Part shown: in pieces, positions 1-9,113 of the stretch
How the letters are laid out: every line of letters begins with the position of its first letter
Position numbering within the stretch: the first letter of the stretch is position 1
Assembly: GCA_021851465.1 (NCBI GenBank)
Contig: JAJZDL010000038.1
Coordinates: 1 to 15,967, forward strand
DNA from: Acidobacteriota bacterium
Lineage (GTDB): Bacteria > Acidobacteriota > Terriglobia > Terriglobales > Acidobacteriaceae
Reading direction: 5' to 3'
DNA length: 15,967 bases
Translations under genes and position numbers: made by a program
Notes under the pieces: model-generated
Databases searched by the model: none
What the model was told of the DNA's origin: nothing
The model's input: only the letters and a program-made list of their open reading frames with translations

Positions 1-2
1 TT

Positions 3-956
3 CTCCCCTTCCTGGTCATCCTCCCCGGCTTGATCGCGGTCTCCATGCTCAACGTGGGCGGCAAAGTCGCCGGTGCGGTCAACCCCGCCGCGTCGGCCAA
101 TCCAGCCGCCTACGTCAACGCGCAGGGCAAGCCGCTCCCCCTCGACGAGGCCCACCCGCACGGCATCATCCCCATCAAGACAGACCCCATCACAGGAAAG
201 CCCGTCTTCGACTCCAACGGCGTCCCCGTCTACGACTACAACGAGACCGTCCCCGTCATGCTCCTCCACTTCTTCCCCACCGGGGTCCTCGGCCTCGGCC
301 TCACCGCCCTGCTGGCCAGCTTCATGTCCGGCATGGCCGGCAACGTCACCGCATTCAATACCGTCTGGACATACGACATCTACCAGGCTTACATCAACCC
401 CAAAGCCTCCGACGCTCACTACCTCTGGATGGGCCGCATGTCCACCATCGGAGGGGTCATCCTCTCCATCGCCGCGGCCTACGCCGTCACCAGCTTCAAC
501 AACATCATGGACGCCCTGCAACTGGTCTTCGCCCTGGTCAACGCGCCGCTCTTCGCCACCTTCCTGCTGGGAATGTTCTCCAAGCGCACCACAGGCCACG
601 GCGCATTCACCGGCCTGCTCGCAGGCACCGCCGGAGCGCTCGTCCACCACGGCCTCACCCTGCCCATGGGAGACGCGCCCGGCATCCATGGCGGCTGGAT
701 CGCCATCCTCCACCGCTACCCCAGCGACATGGCGCAAAACTTCTGGACTGCCATCTTCGCCTTCACCATCAACCTGGTCGTCACCGTCGCCGTCTCGCGG
801 CTCTCGGCCCCGCGCCCCGAGCCGGAGCTGGTCGGCCTCGTCTATTCGCTCACCCCCAAGCCCCTCGAAGCCGACGAAGAGTGGTACCGCAAACCAGCCG
901 TTTGGGCCGTCGCCGTGCTCGCCATGGCCGTCGTCCTCAACATCATCTTCGCCTGA
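3..956 (+). CDS. Sodium:solute symporter (SSS family), C-terminal part
   Basis: This is the 3' portion of a secondary transporter of the solute:sodium symporter family. Such proteins use the inward Na+ gradient to import a sugar, carboxylate or similar solute through the inner membrane. The reading frame is open to the left edge of the window, so the true start lies upstream. The visible part has several hydrophobic helices, including LLASFMSGMAGNVTAFNT followed by VWTYDIY, which resembles the SSS helix-8 region with small residues that help form the Na+ site. A later segment is LQLVFALVNAPLFATFLLGM, followed by a positively charged loop (FSKRTTGHGA). A long hydrophilic loop rich in Pro, Asp and Asn sits near residues 20-75 of the visible part. 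The substrate cannot be told from this fragment. A small membrane protein gene follows 75 nt downstream and is probably co-transcribed. Confidence 0.88.
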   Translation, partial: LPFLVILPGLIAVSMLNVGGKVAGAVNPAASANPAAYVNAQGKPLPLDEAHPHGIIPIKTDPITGKPVFDSNGVPVYDYNETVPVMLLHFFPTGVLGLGLTALLASFMSGMAGNVTAFNTVWTYDIYQAYINPKASDAHYLWMGRMSTIGGVILSIAAAYAVTSFNNIMDALQLVFALVNAPLFATFLLGMFSKRTTGHGAFTGLLAGTAGALVHHGLTLPMGDAPGIHGGWIAILHRYPSDMAQNFWTAIFAFTINLVVTVAVSRLSAPRPEPELVGLVYSLTPKPLEADEEWYRKPAVWAVAVLAMAVVLNIIFA

Positions 957-1031
957 GAACCGTGGGTCGTCGCTCGTCGAGAACAGCCGCGCACGAACCA
1001 CGACCGACTGCATCGAACCACTGGAGTCTTT

Positions 1032-1286
1032 ATGGGTCTCGACATCCGCATTCCCCTCGGCCTCGTCTTCCTCATCATCGGCGGCATCATGGCCCTCTTC
1101 GGCCTCTACACGCATGGCGATGCCGCGCTCTACCAGAGGTCCCTCGGCATCGACATCAACCTCGTCTGGGGAGGCCTCATGTTCGCCTTCGGTGCCATCA
1201 TGTTCTTCCTCGGCAAACGCCACAAAGCTCCGGAAGACGCCCCCGACACGCACAACTCCGCCCCATCGGCCCGTCCGCGCCACTGA
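1032..1286 (+). CDS. Small two-helix membrane protein downstream of the symporter
   Basis: This 84-residue protein has two clear hydrophobic segments: IPLGLVFLIIGGIMALFGLY at about residues 7-26 and INLVWGGLMFAFGAIMFFL at about 41-59. They are separated by a short polar loop, and a charged, Pro-rich hydrophilic tail follows. GGAG at 1023-1026 lies 5 nt before the ATG and supports this start. The gene follows the symporter gene on the same strand after 75 nt with no obvious terminator, so the two probably form one transcript. I recognise no named family. From context it may be an accessory or stabilising subunit of the transporter, but that is an inference from position alone. The base composition and codon use look like a real gene of this genome. 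Confidence 0.72.
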   Translation: MGLDIRIPLGLVFLIIGGIMALFGLYTHGDAALYQRSLGIDINLVWGGLMFAFGAIMFFLGKRHKAPEDAPDTHNSAPSARPRH

Positions 1287-1337
1287 TCTGCATCTCCCGC
1301 CGTGCGGCACCTGCCGAATACCGCCCGCGCCGCCTTC

Positions 1338-1343
1338 TATAAT
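1338..1343 (+). promoter_or_regulatory. -10 box (TATAAT) of the gpmA promoter
   Basis: A perfect TATAAT lies 46 nt before the gpmA start codon. This is unusual in such GC-rich DNA. No good -35 hexamer stands 16-18 nt upstream; the nearest sequence, CTGCCG at 1311-1316, is weak and too far away. The promoter may therefore rely on an activator or on a strong -10 alone. Transcription would begin near 1350. Confidence 0.5.
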
Positions 1344-1389
1344 GGCGACAGGCGCGGCGTAAAGTCGTGCCCCATGGAGAGGAAGAACG

Positions 1390-2134
<745 letters not shown>

Positions 2135-2136
<2 letters not shown>

Positions 2137-2192
2137 CCGCCAGATAAATCTTCCTGCCCGCCTTCCTCGACGCCATCGCCAGTTTGGCGGCT
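2135..2192 (+). terminator. Possible stem-loop after gpmA
   Basis: An 8-bp perfect inverted repeat, AGCCGCCA (2135-2142) and TGGCGGCT (2185-2192), begins in the gpmA stop codon and is separated by 42 nt. There is no T-tract after the second arm and the loop is long, so this is only a weak terminator candidate. Chance pairing in GC-rich DNA is possible. Confidence 0.25.
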
Positions 2193-2309
2193 CTACCAAA
2201 CCTGCGTTGCCGCCGGATGAGTTGCGCGCGCGCAAATAGCAGTCCGTGCATACCGCTCTGTTGATAACATCGCTGCGGCGTACACCCTCAACCTTGCAAT
2301 AATGGAAGC

Positions 2310-4871
2310 ATGAAACGCCGTACAATCGGCCACTACGAGATCCAGCGCAAGATCGGCGCGGGCGGTTCGGGCGTGGTCTATCTCGCCACCGACACGCTCC
2401 TCCAGCGCCCGGTCGTCCTCAAGCTGCTCAAGCGCGGCGCGCTCTCCATCGAGCAGGTCCGCGCCACCCAGCTCCGCGAGGCCCGCCTCGCCTCCGCCAT
2501 CGACCACCCCAACGTCTGCGCCATCTACGATGTCGGCGAGGCCCCCTCCGAGTCTGGCGATGAGGTCGAGGCCTACATCGTCATGCAGTACATCCCCGGC
2601 AAGTCGCTCGACAAAATCATCGCCGAAGGCCCCGCCAGCCTGCAGCTTGTCCTCTCCGCCGGCATCCAGATCGCCGATGGCCTCTCCGCCGCGCACCGCC
2701 TCGGCATCTTTCACCGCGACCTCAAGCCGGCCAACGTCATGCTCACCGACGGCGGCCTCATCAAGATCCTCGACTTCGGCCTCGCCCGCCGCCTCAATCG
2801 CGACGAGACCGACTTCGACCCAGCCAGTGCAGGCCGTCGCCAGCCCTCCGCCCCCCAGTCCACCTATACTGCGCGGGGCGGCACCATCGCCTACATGGCG
2901 CCCGAACAGTTCGTCACCGGACGCACCAGCGTGCAGTCGGACGTCTTCGCGCTAGGCCTCATCCTTTATGAGCTGATCGGCGGGCAACACCCCTTCCGCC
3001 GCGCCGACGCGCCAGACTTCCAGACCATCCGCGCAACCCAGTTCGCCGACCCGCCCAGCCTGAGAGAGATCGTTCCCGAGCTGCCCATCGAGCTGGAGTC
3101 CCTCGTCCTGCGCTGCCTGGAAAAACAGCCCTCCGCCCGCTTCGCCTCCGCCGCCGATCTGCGCGAGGCGCTGCGCACCGCCATGCAAACCCTCCAACTC
3201 GATTCGCTCCCCATGCCGGGCGACTCCATCGCGCAGTTGCCCGTTCAGGGCCACCTCGATCTCGAACCCTCCGGCGATGAAAAGCGAGCCACCGGTCTTC
3301 TCTCCATGCTTGCCGAGCGGTTCCGTGAGTCCGGGGCCACCGCTACCTCCAAGCAGAACGCCATCGTCGTCCTGCCCTTCGTCAACTTTGGCAATACGGC
3401 CAACTTCGGCAGTTCGGCCAACTCCGGCAACGCGCCTTTCCCAATGCACGAGGCCCTCCCCGCGCCCCTCTACGGCTACGCGCTGGCAGACGCCATCGCC
3501 GCGCGCCTCGCTCGCATGACCTCGCTCGTCGTCCGTCCATCCAGCTCCCTGATGGGCATCCCCGCGTACCAGCTCGATCCCCTGGCCATCGGCAAAAAAC
3601 TGCTGGTGCGCTTCGTGCTGGCCGGTAACTTTCTGCGCTCCGACTCCGGCTTCGACCTCAACTGGCAACTGCTCGATATTCCCACCCAATCGGTGCGCGC
3701 CGGCGGCTCCATCAACGTCGCCTCCTTCGACCTCATCGGCGTCCAAACCGAGATATGCAACGAGGTCTTCTCCACCCTGCAGGGCTTCGGCGACCTGGAA
3801 AACTTCTCCGCCACAATCGACGCCACCCGCGACACCTCGCTCTCGCTCTCGCAGGATCTCTCCGAGGAGTACCTCCAGGCGCGAGCCGTCCTCTCGTCCT
3901 TCATCTCACGCACAGGCTCCCTCGACGACCTCAACCGGGCCTGTGAGATGTTTGCCGGCGTCGTCCGACAGGACCCCGACTACGCGCCCGCTTGGTCCGG
4001 CCTGGGCATCGCTCACCTCCAGTACGCGCGCCACGGACTCGGCGGCCAGATGCATGTGCTGGAGGCCCGCCGCGCCTTCGACCGCGCCCTCCAACTCGAC
4101 CCCGGATCGGTCGAGGCCAACCTCTACCGCGTCTACATGCTGCTCTCCCGCGGCGAAAAGGAGTCCGCCCGCCACGGCATCGAACACCTCCTCCAGTCCG
4201 CAGCCAACGATTGGAACGTCCACCTCGTCGCCGGAATGACCCTGCGCATCGACGGCCTCTACGAGGAGGCGCTCGAGCAGTTCAACACCTCCCTGCGCCT
4301 CAACCCCGCCAACGCCGCAATCATCTACAACCACCGCGCCCGCGTCTATCAATACCAGAACCAGCTCGAACTCGCTGGCGAAGAGATCGAGAAAGGCCTC
4401 ACCCTCGAACCGCGACAGCCACTCCTGCGCATCTCCCTCGGCTACCAGCAGATGCGCCTCGGAGACCTCGCGCGCGCAGTGCAGACGCTGGAGCGGGTCG
4501 TCGCGGACGAGCACAGCCTGCGCATCGTCTTCCCCACCATCGCCATGTGTTATGTCCAACTCGGCGACCGCGCCACCGCCGCCAGCTTCATCCTCGAAGA
4601 GACCCTCGCCGCCGCCGAGGCCGACAGCGAGATGGCCTACCGCCTCGCCACTTATTTTGCGGTCGATGGAGACGAGTCCGAGGCCCTCCACTGGCTCCGC
4701 CGCGCCATCTACCTCGGCAATGAGAACTACCCCTGGTTCTCCAAAAACCCCGCATGGCGCAAGCTCAACGGCCACTCCGACTTCGAGCGCATCCTCGAAG
4801 ACCTGAAAAAATCCTACCGCCGCAACCGCACCAACTGGAAGCGTCTCCTCGCACAACTCGTCCAGGGCTGA
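2310..4871 (+). CDS. Ser/Thr protein kinase with TolB-like domain and TPR repeats
   Basis: This 853-residue protein has an N-terminal bacterial (PknB-like) protein kinase domain at about residues 9-285. The glycine loop GAGGSG is at 16-21, the ATP-anchoring lysine is Lys38, and Glu57 is a likely helix-C partner. The catalytic loop HRDLKPAN starts at 135 (Asp137), DFG is at 155-157 and APE at 197-199, so the kinase should be active. Residues ~350-480 look like the TolB-like/FlgO-like domain found in signalling proteins (IVVLPF at 352-357). Residues ~539-840 contain TPR-type helical repeats such as ALEQFNTSLRLNPANAAIIY. I see no transmembrane helix, so it is probably cytoplasmic, unlike classical PknB. 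The first ATG follows a short GGAAG. It probably transmits an unknown signal by phosphorylating proteins recruited through its TPRs; neither ligand nor target is evident. Confidence 0.93.
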   Translation: MKRRTIGHYEIQRKIGAGGSGVVYLATDTLLQRPVVLKLLKRGALSIEQVRATQLREARLASAIDHPNVCAIYDVGEAPSESGDEVEAYIVMQYIPGKSLDKIIAEGPASLQLVLSAGIQIADGLSAAHRLGIFHRDLKPANVMLTDGGLIKILDFGLARRLNRDETDFDPASAGRRQPSAPQSTYTARGGTIAYMAPEQFVTGRTSVQSDVFALGLILYELIGGQHPFRRADAPDFQTIRATQFADPPSLREIVPELPIELESLVLRCLEKQPSARFASAADLREALRTAMQTLQLDSLPMPGDSIAQLPVQGHLDLEPSGDEKRATGLLSMLAERFRESGATATSKQNAIVVLPFVNFGNTANFGSSANSGNAPFPMHEALPAPLYGYALADAIAARLARMTSLVVRPSSSLMGIPAYQLDPLAIGKKLLVRFVLAGNFLRSDSGFDLNWQLLDIPTQSVRAGGSINVASFDLIGVQTEICNEVFSTLQGFGDLENFSATIDATRDTSLSLSQDLSEEYLQARAVLSSFISRTGSLDDLNRACEMFAGVVRQDPDYAPAWSGLGIAHLQYARHGLGGQMHVLEARRAFDRALQLDPGSVEANLYRVYMLLSRGEKESARHGIEHLLQSAANDWNVHLVAGMTLRIDGLYEEALEQFNTSLRLNPANAAIIYNHRARVYQYQNQLELAGEEIEKGLTLEPRQPLLRISLGYQQMRLGDLARAVQTLERVVADEHSLRIVFPTIAMCYVQLGDRATAASFILEETLAAAEADSEMAYRLATYFAVDGDESEALHWLRRAIYLGNENYPWFSKNPAWRKLNGHSDFERILEDLKKSYRRNRTNWKRLLAQLVQG
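3384..3437 (+). repeat. Three 18-bp tandem repeats inside the kinase gene
   Basis: Three consecutive 18-bp units start at 3384, 3402 and 3420. They encode N-F-G-N-T-A, N-F-G-S-S-A and N-S-G-N-A-P immediately after the IVVLPFV strand of the TolB-like domain. The third unit is the most diverged. The length is a multiple of three, so copy-number change would keep the frame. Confidence 0.75.
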
Positions 4872-5072
4872 TTCGATGAGTTGGGGCCGGCTCGCGCAGG
4901 CCAGCCGCATCGGCACGGCCAGCCCCGATCGAGCGGCACGCAGTGAATCCCTTCGCCGGGAACACGCCCCTCCCCAGCAATCGCTCGTTGGATGCTCTTG
5001 GCGGTTGCGGAACCGCGCGCAAAGCCCACTGGCTGCGCAAAGTGCGATTCGCAGCGCAGGCCGCGAAGAACA
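4872..5072. other. Intergenic stretch without a recognisable gene
   Basis: This stretch separates the end of the kinase gene from the end of the broken small gene on the opposite strand. Frames crossing it on either strand give arginine-, proline- and alanine-rich translations with no recognisable domain. The only structure I see is a perfect 6-bp hairpin, GCGGTT (5001-5006) with AACCGC (5011-5016), and a looser GC-rich inverted repeat (CGGCT/AGCCG) just after the kinase stop. Either could act in ending convergent transcripts, but neither has a T-tract. Confidence 0.4.
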
Positions 5073-5274
5073 TCAGTCGCGGTCGAGCGTGGCCGTTACC
5101 CGATACAGCATCGAGAGGCGCTTGCAGCGCAACGCGGCAGAGATTGCCCCCTGCTCGCTGTCGAAGGAGCCGTGGTCCTGGCCCGCCCAGCGAAAGCGCC
5201 AGCTATCGCCCAACTGGTAGACCTCCGGCTCTTCCGTGCGCGCGCTGCTCCAGCGCCTCCATCAGTTCGGTCAT
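5073..5274 (-). pseudogene. Small protein gene interrupted by a frameshift
   Basis: From an ATG at 5274 the minus strand encodes MTELMEALEQRA and then meets an early stop in that frame. One base further, the next frame continues as TEEPEVYQLGDSWRFRW, then AGQDHGSFDSEQGAISAA and a basic tail ending in TATLDRD, with its stop at 5073-5075. The 202-nt span is 67 codons plus one base. The second part has a balanced, protein-like composition and has no start codon of its own. The break lies in the alternating GC run 5238-5245, where loss of one CG dinucleotide would explain it; the intact protein would then be 67 residues. A purine-rich GGAAAGGGG stands just before the ATG. I do not recognise the family. 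It lies downstream of nrdJ on the same strand but has its own promoter. A sequencing error is the main alternative to true inactivation. Confidence 0.62.
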
Positions 5275-5299
5275 CGTGCCCCTTTCCTGTTCTTCGTTC

Positions 5300-5328
5300 C
5301 GTAAATCGGCTCATATATGGATTGACAA
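5300..5328 (-). promoter_or_regulatory. Promoter of the small gene (TTGTCA-17-TTTACG)
   Basis: Read on the minus strand, TTGTCA (5323-5328) is followed after exactly 17 nt by TTTACG (5300-5305). This places the transcription start about 20 nt before the ATG at 5274. The -35 is a close match to consensus and the -10 is poor. The -35 lies inside the first of two direct repeats, as expected for a repressed promoter. Confidence 0.45.
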
Positions 5329-5375
5329 ATATGTAGACCGCTTCCTATGCGGCTTGACGAATATATAGGCCGCTC
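5322..5375 (-). repeat. Two AT-rich direct repeats, possible operator
   Basis: TTGACAAATATGTAGACCGC (starts 5322) recurs as TTGACGAATATATAGGCCGC (starts 5354), with 16 of these 20 positions identical. The offset is 32 bp, close to three helical turns, which suits a regulator bound twice on one face of the DNA. The first copy contains the dyad ACA-AATA-TGT. The AT-rich block stands out against GC-rich surroundings and overlaps the -35 of the small gene's promoter. The binding protein is unknown. Confidence 0.6.
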
Positions 5376-5402
5376 CATCTACGCCACAGCCGCCGCGCGT
5401 AC

Positions 5403-5437
5403 GCCCCGCTCCCGCGATGGATCTGCGGAAGCGGGGC
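5403..5437 (-). terminator. Strong GC-rich hairpin after nrdJ
   Basis: GCCCCGCT (5403-5410) pairs perfectly with AGCGGGGC (5430-5437). Inside it CCGC (5412-5415) pairs with GCGG (5425-5428) after one mismatch, leaving a 9-nt loop. The hairpin lies about 55 nt beyond the nrdJ stop on the minus strand. It lacks a T-tract on either side, so it may end or stabilise the nrdJ transcript by a non-classical route. Confidence 0.45.
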
Positions 5438-5492
5438 GGGGCCGCGAAGCTCGTCTCGCACTGTGCGTCGCCGTTGGCACGGGACGGCACGG

Positions 5493-8400
5493 CTAGCTGC
5501 ACCCGCTGGTGTTGCCGCAGCTCATGCAGCGGTAGCAGGAGCCGGAGCGCGTCATGATGGCGCCGCAGGTCGAGCAGCTCGGCGCGTCGCCCATGTCGTA
5601 CAGGCTCTTCATGGCGTCGGCCGCGTGGTAGATGCCCCGGTCGGCCAAGCTGTTCGTGCTGCGTTGTCCGCTGTTGGAGTGGGCGGTGGGGTCGGGGCCA
5701 ATTCCGTTCCGCGGCGGGGTCCTGTCTTCCCCATATTGGCTGGGTGTGCCATTCTCGTTCTGTGCCTGGCGTTGCCCACCGTTGCTGAAGATCTCTTCGT
5801 CGGAGAGAACGCGCTGGCCCATCCCAGGCGCTCCGGCGGAGTGGACGCGCGCCTCGCGTTCGAGGATGGCCTGGGGGCTGGCATCGACACCGGCGGAGAG
5901 CGTGTCGAGAGCGGCATGAGGCGTGGCCTGGCGTGGCCCGCCAATCCCGGCAGGCAGGCCCGTGCGCGCCGCCCCCGCCTCGCCTACGATGACCGGTTCC
6001 TTCGTCTCGCCTGCACCCAAGGGCGCGGTGTCGGCCGCAGATTCAGCATTGGCCGCAGAACCTTCCATGTTGGCAACAACACCCTCCGAGGCGCTCGGCG
6101 CGGAGTTTTGGCCCCCGCTGTCGGCGGGCCTCATGCTCGTGAAGAGGTCGAGTTGGTGGCCGGAGAGGAAGCGAATCTGGATCCAGCGGAAGATGTAGTC
6201 CATGATCGACTTGGCGTAGCCGATCTCCGCGTTGCCGGTCCAGCCCGAGGGCTCGAAGCGAGTGTGCGCGAACTTCTCGCACAATACGCGCAGCGGAACG
6301 CCATGCTGCAGCGAGATCGAAATCGCCGTCGCAAAGCTGTCCATCAGCCCGGAGACGGTCGAGCCTTCCTTCGCCATGCGGATGAAGATCTCACCCGGCG
6401 CGCCGTTGGGGTACAGGCCGACTGTGATGTATCCTTCGTGCCCGGCGATGGAGAACTTGTGCGTCACAGAGGCGCGCTCCCCCGGCAGGCGATGGCGCAC
6501 CGCGCGCGGCGGGGCCTGCGCATCGGCGGAGTCGGCGTTCTGCGTGGAGGCAGCCAGCATCTCGGTCAGCTCGCGGGCAAGGGCAGCGTTGGTCGCCTCC
6601 AGGATGGAGAGCTTGGCGGTGGCCGCAGCGAGGGCCTGCGCAGCCTCGGGCGAGGTGCGAGGGTTCTGCGCCTCGCTCAGCAGCGAAGCATCTTCATTGA
6701 CTGCGCCAGCCGCAACTGTAGCGGCGACGGCACGCGTCCCCTTCTTGTCGTCGGTCTGCGCGCTCACGTTCAGCGGCTGCGTCCCCTTCGAGTTGTCCCG
6801 GTAGATGGCAACCGCCTTGATGCCCTGCCGCCATGCCTCCATATACGCCTCGGCGATCTCGTCGACCGAGCAGTCCTGCGGCAGGTTGACCGTCTTCGAG
6901 ATCGCGCCCGACAGGAACGGCTGCGTCGCCGCCATCATCTTGACGTGGCCCATGTAGTGGATGCTGCGTGTGCCCTTGGCCGGCCTGAAGCTGCAATCGA
7001 ACACCGCAAGGTGCTCCGGATTGATGCCCGGCGCGCCTTCGATGGTGCCCGTGGCGTCGATGTAACTCACGATCGCGTTGATCTGGTCCTCCGAGTAGCC
7101 CAGCTTGATCAACGCGGAGGGAACGGTCGAGTTGACGATCTTGATCATCCCCCCGCCCACCAGCTTCTTGTACTTCACCAGCGCCAGATCCGGCTCCACC
7201 CCGGTCGTGTCGCAGTCCATCATGAAGCCGATCGTCCCAGTCGGTGCAAGAACCGTCACCTGCGAGTTGCGAAATCCGTGGCGTTCGCCGTGCGCCAGCG
7301 CGCCGTCCCATGCGTGGCGGCTGGCCGCGATGAGCTGGTCGAGCTGCGGAACGTGGAATGGCTCAGCCACCACGCGCGGGCTGGCTGCGGTCGGCTTGCC
7401 GATGTTGTTCACCTCCGCGCGGTGCATCCGGATGACGTCCAGGAACGGCTCGCGGTTGACGTAGAAGCCGGGGCACGCGCCGCCGCCGCTCTCGCTCTGC
7501 TGCGTGAGCGCCGTTGCCGCGCCCAGCGGGGCGCACGTCTCCGCAATGCGCGCCGACTGCCAGTACGCGTCGCCGCACAGGATCGAGGTCAGTGTCGCCG
7601 CAAAGTCGCGCCCCGCGTCCGAGTCGTAGGGCAGGCCGAAGGCCATCAGCAGCGCCCCCAGGTTGGCGTACCCCAGCCCCAGCGGGCGGTAGTCGTGCGA
7701 GTTGCGCGCAATCATCTCCGTCGGGTAGCCCGCCGAGTCCACGATGATCTCCATCGCCGTGGTCACCGTGGCGATCGCATGGCGGTACGCCGTAATGTCG
7801 AACTGGCCGCCGGGGGTCAGGAACTTCAACAGGTTGAAGCTCGCCAGGTTGCACGCCGAATCGTCCAGAAACATGTACTCGCTGCACGGGTTCGACGCAT
7901 TGATCCGCGCCGTGTTCTTCGACGTGTGCCAGCGGTTGATGGTGTCGTCGAACTGCATCCCCGGATCGCCGCAGAGCCAGGTGGCCTTGGCGATCTTGTG
8001 CATCAGGTCGCGCGCGCGGTACTCCTGCACTGGCTCGCGCCCCTTCACCGTGCGCGTGCTGAAGCTGCCATCCGCCTCCACCGCCTGCATGAACTCGTCG
8101 GTCACGCGCACGCTGTTGTTGGCGTTCTGGAAGAAGATCGAGCTGTATGCCTCGCTGTCCGGCCCAGACCCGTCATAGCCCGCCTGCACCAGGTGCCACG
8201 CCTTGGCCTCCTCCTTCACCTTGCACTCAATGAACTCCTCGATGTCTGGATGGTCGATGTTCAGGATCACCATCTTGGCCGCGCGCCGCGTCTTGCCGCC
8301 ACTCTTGATGACTCCGGCAAACGCATCGAACCCGCGCATGAAGGAGAGCGGCCCGCTGGCCGTCCCGCCGCCCGACAGCGTCTCCATCGAGCCGCGGATC

Positions 8401-9113
8401 GAACTCAGGTTCGAACCCGCGCCGCTGCCCCACTTGAAGAGCATTCCCTCCGTCTTCGCCAGCGTCAGGATCGAATCCAGAGAGTCGTTCACCGAGTTGA
8501 TGAAGCACGCCGAGCACTGCGGCTTGCTGTAGCCCGTCACCGAGAACTCAACCTGTCCCGTCGCCCGGTTCCAGTGCCAGTTCTGCGCGTCCGAGTGCGG
8601 CTCCAGGCGGTCGCAGCCCACGTTGAACCACACCGGCGAGTTGAACGCCACCTTCTGGTTCAGAAGCAGGTGGCTCAGCTCCGCAAAGAACGTCGCCGCG
8701 TCGGCCGGCGTGGCGAAGTAGCCGTCGCGCATCCCCCAGTCGCGGATGCTCTCGGCCACGCGCGTAATCAGCGCGCGGACCCCACTCTCGCGCTCCGGCG
8801 TGCCCACCTGCCCGTGCAGGTACTTCGACGCCACAATGTTGGTCGCCGTCATCGACCAATCGGCGGGGACCTCCACGTTCTTCTGCTCGAAGATCACCCG
8901 CCCCTTGTAGTCCTGGATCACCGCGTCGCGCAGCTCCCAGGTCACCTCGTCGAACGGCGAGATGCCGGGCCGCGTGAAGTGGCGCGAGAAGGAGAGGCCG
9001 CGTGTGCGCGCAGCGGCGGGCCGTGCGCCCTCGGCGGTGGGGCCGTTCTGCATCGCCGGGTTCTGGGTCGCCGAGCGGTTGATCGCATCGGTATGGGTCT
9101 GGATCGTGTTCAT
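5493..9113 (-). CDS. nrdJ: Adenosylcobalamin-dependent (class II) ribonucleotide reductase
   Basis: NrdJ reduces ribonucleotides to deoxyribonucleotides for DNA synthesis, using adenosylcobalamin to make the active-site thiyl radical, so it needs no oxygen. The protein has 1206 residues from the chosen ATG, in the range of the large vitamin B12-dependent subfamily. NPCSE at 408-412 is the N-x-C-x-E radical motif with Cys410. Cys421 stands 11 residues later, the spacing known for class II enzymes, and its redox partner is Cys200 or Cys203 (PQCSACF). The C-terminus has a Cys-rich tail, CSTCGAIMTRSGSCYRC then MSCGNTSGCS, which regenerates the active site or binds metal. An Ala/Gly/Asp-rich linker of roughly 100 residues precedes it. 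I chose ATG 9113 because AAGGAG stands 10-11 nt upstream; the frame stays open for another 84 codons, but that part looks non-coding. Confidence 0.96.
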   Translation of the reverse strand: MNTIQTHTDAINRSATQNPAMQNGPTAEGARPAAARTRGLSFSRHFTRPGISPFDEVTWELRDAVIQDYKGRVIFEQKNVEVPADWSMTATNIVASKYLHGQVGTPERESGVRALITRVAESIRDWGMRDGYFATPADAATFFAELSHLLLNQKVAFNSPVWFNVGCDRLEPHSDAQNWHWNRATGQVEFSVTGYSKPQCSACFINSVNDSLDSILTLAKTEGMLFKWGSGAGSNLSSIRGSMETLSGGGTASGPLSFMRGFDAFAGVIKSGGKTRRAAKMVILNIDHPDIEEFIECKVKEEAKAWHLVQAGYDGSGPDSEAYSSIFFQNANNSVRVTDEFMQAVEADGSFSTRTVKGREPVQEYRARDLMHKIAKATWLCGDPGMQFDDTINRWHTSKNTARINASNPCSEYMFLDDSACNLASFNLLKFLTPGGQFDITAYRHAIATVTTAMEIIVDSAGYPTEMIARNSHDYRPLGLGYANLGALLMAFGLPYDSDAGRDFAATLTSILCGDAYWQSARIAETCAPLGAATALTQQSESGGGACPGFYVNREPFLDVIRMHRAEVNNIGKPTAASPRVVAEPFHVPQLDQLIAASRHAWDGALAHGERHGFRNSQVTVLAPTGTIGFMMDCDTTGVEPDLALVKYKKLVGGGMIKIVNSTVPSALIKLGYSEDQINAIVSYIDATGTIEGAPGINPEHLAVFDCSFRPAKGTRSIHYMGHVKMMAATQPFLSGAISKTVNLPQDCSVDEIAEAYMEAWRQGIKAVAIYRDNSKGTQPLNVSAQTDDKKGTRAVAATVAAGAVNEDASLLSEAQNPRTSPEAAQALAAATAKLSILEATNAALARELTEMLAASTQNADSADAQAPPRAVRHRLPGERASVTHKFSIAGHEGYITVGLYPNGAPGEIFIRMAKEGSTVSGLMDSFATAISISLQHGVPLRVLCEKFAHTRFEPSGWTGNAEIGYAKSIMDYIFRWIQIRFLSGHQLDLFTSMRPADSGGQNSAPSASEGVVANMEGSAANAESAADTAPLGAGETKEPVIVGEAGAARTGLPAGIGGPRQATPHAALDTLSAGVDASPQAILEREARVHSAGAPGMGQRVLSDEEIFSNGGQRQAQNENGTPSQYGEDRTPPRNGIGPDPTAHSNSGQRSTNSLADRGIYHAADAMKSLYDMGDAPSCSTCGAIMTRSGSCYRCMSCGNTSGCS

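Noticed and set aside
4765..5073. A 102-codon minus-strand frame between the kinase and the small gene
   Set aside because: It overlaps the kinase C-terminus antisense, has no ribosome-binding site, and its composition is Arg/Ala/Gly-rich with no domain.
5322..5351. Plus-strand promoter TTGACA-18-TATGCG
   Set aside because: No gene follows on the plus strand. The same bases are better explained as a direct repeat and minus-strand -35.
5322..5375. BlaI/MecI-type operator
   Set aside because: The dyad here is ACA-n4-TGT, not the TACA-n2-TGTA spacing of BlaI/MecI sites, and no blaI or blaR gene is present.
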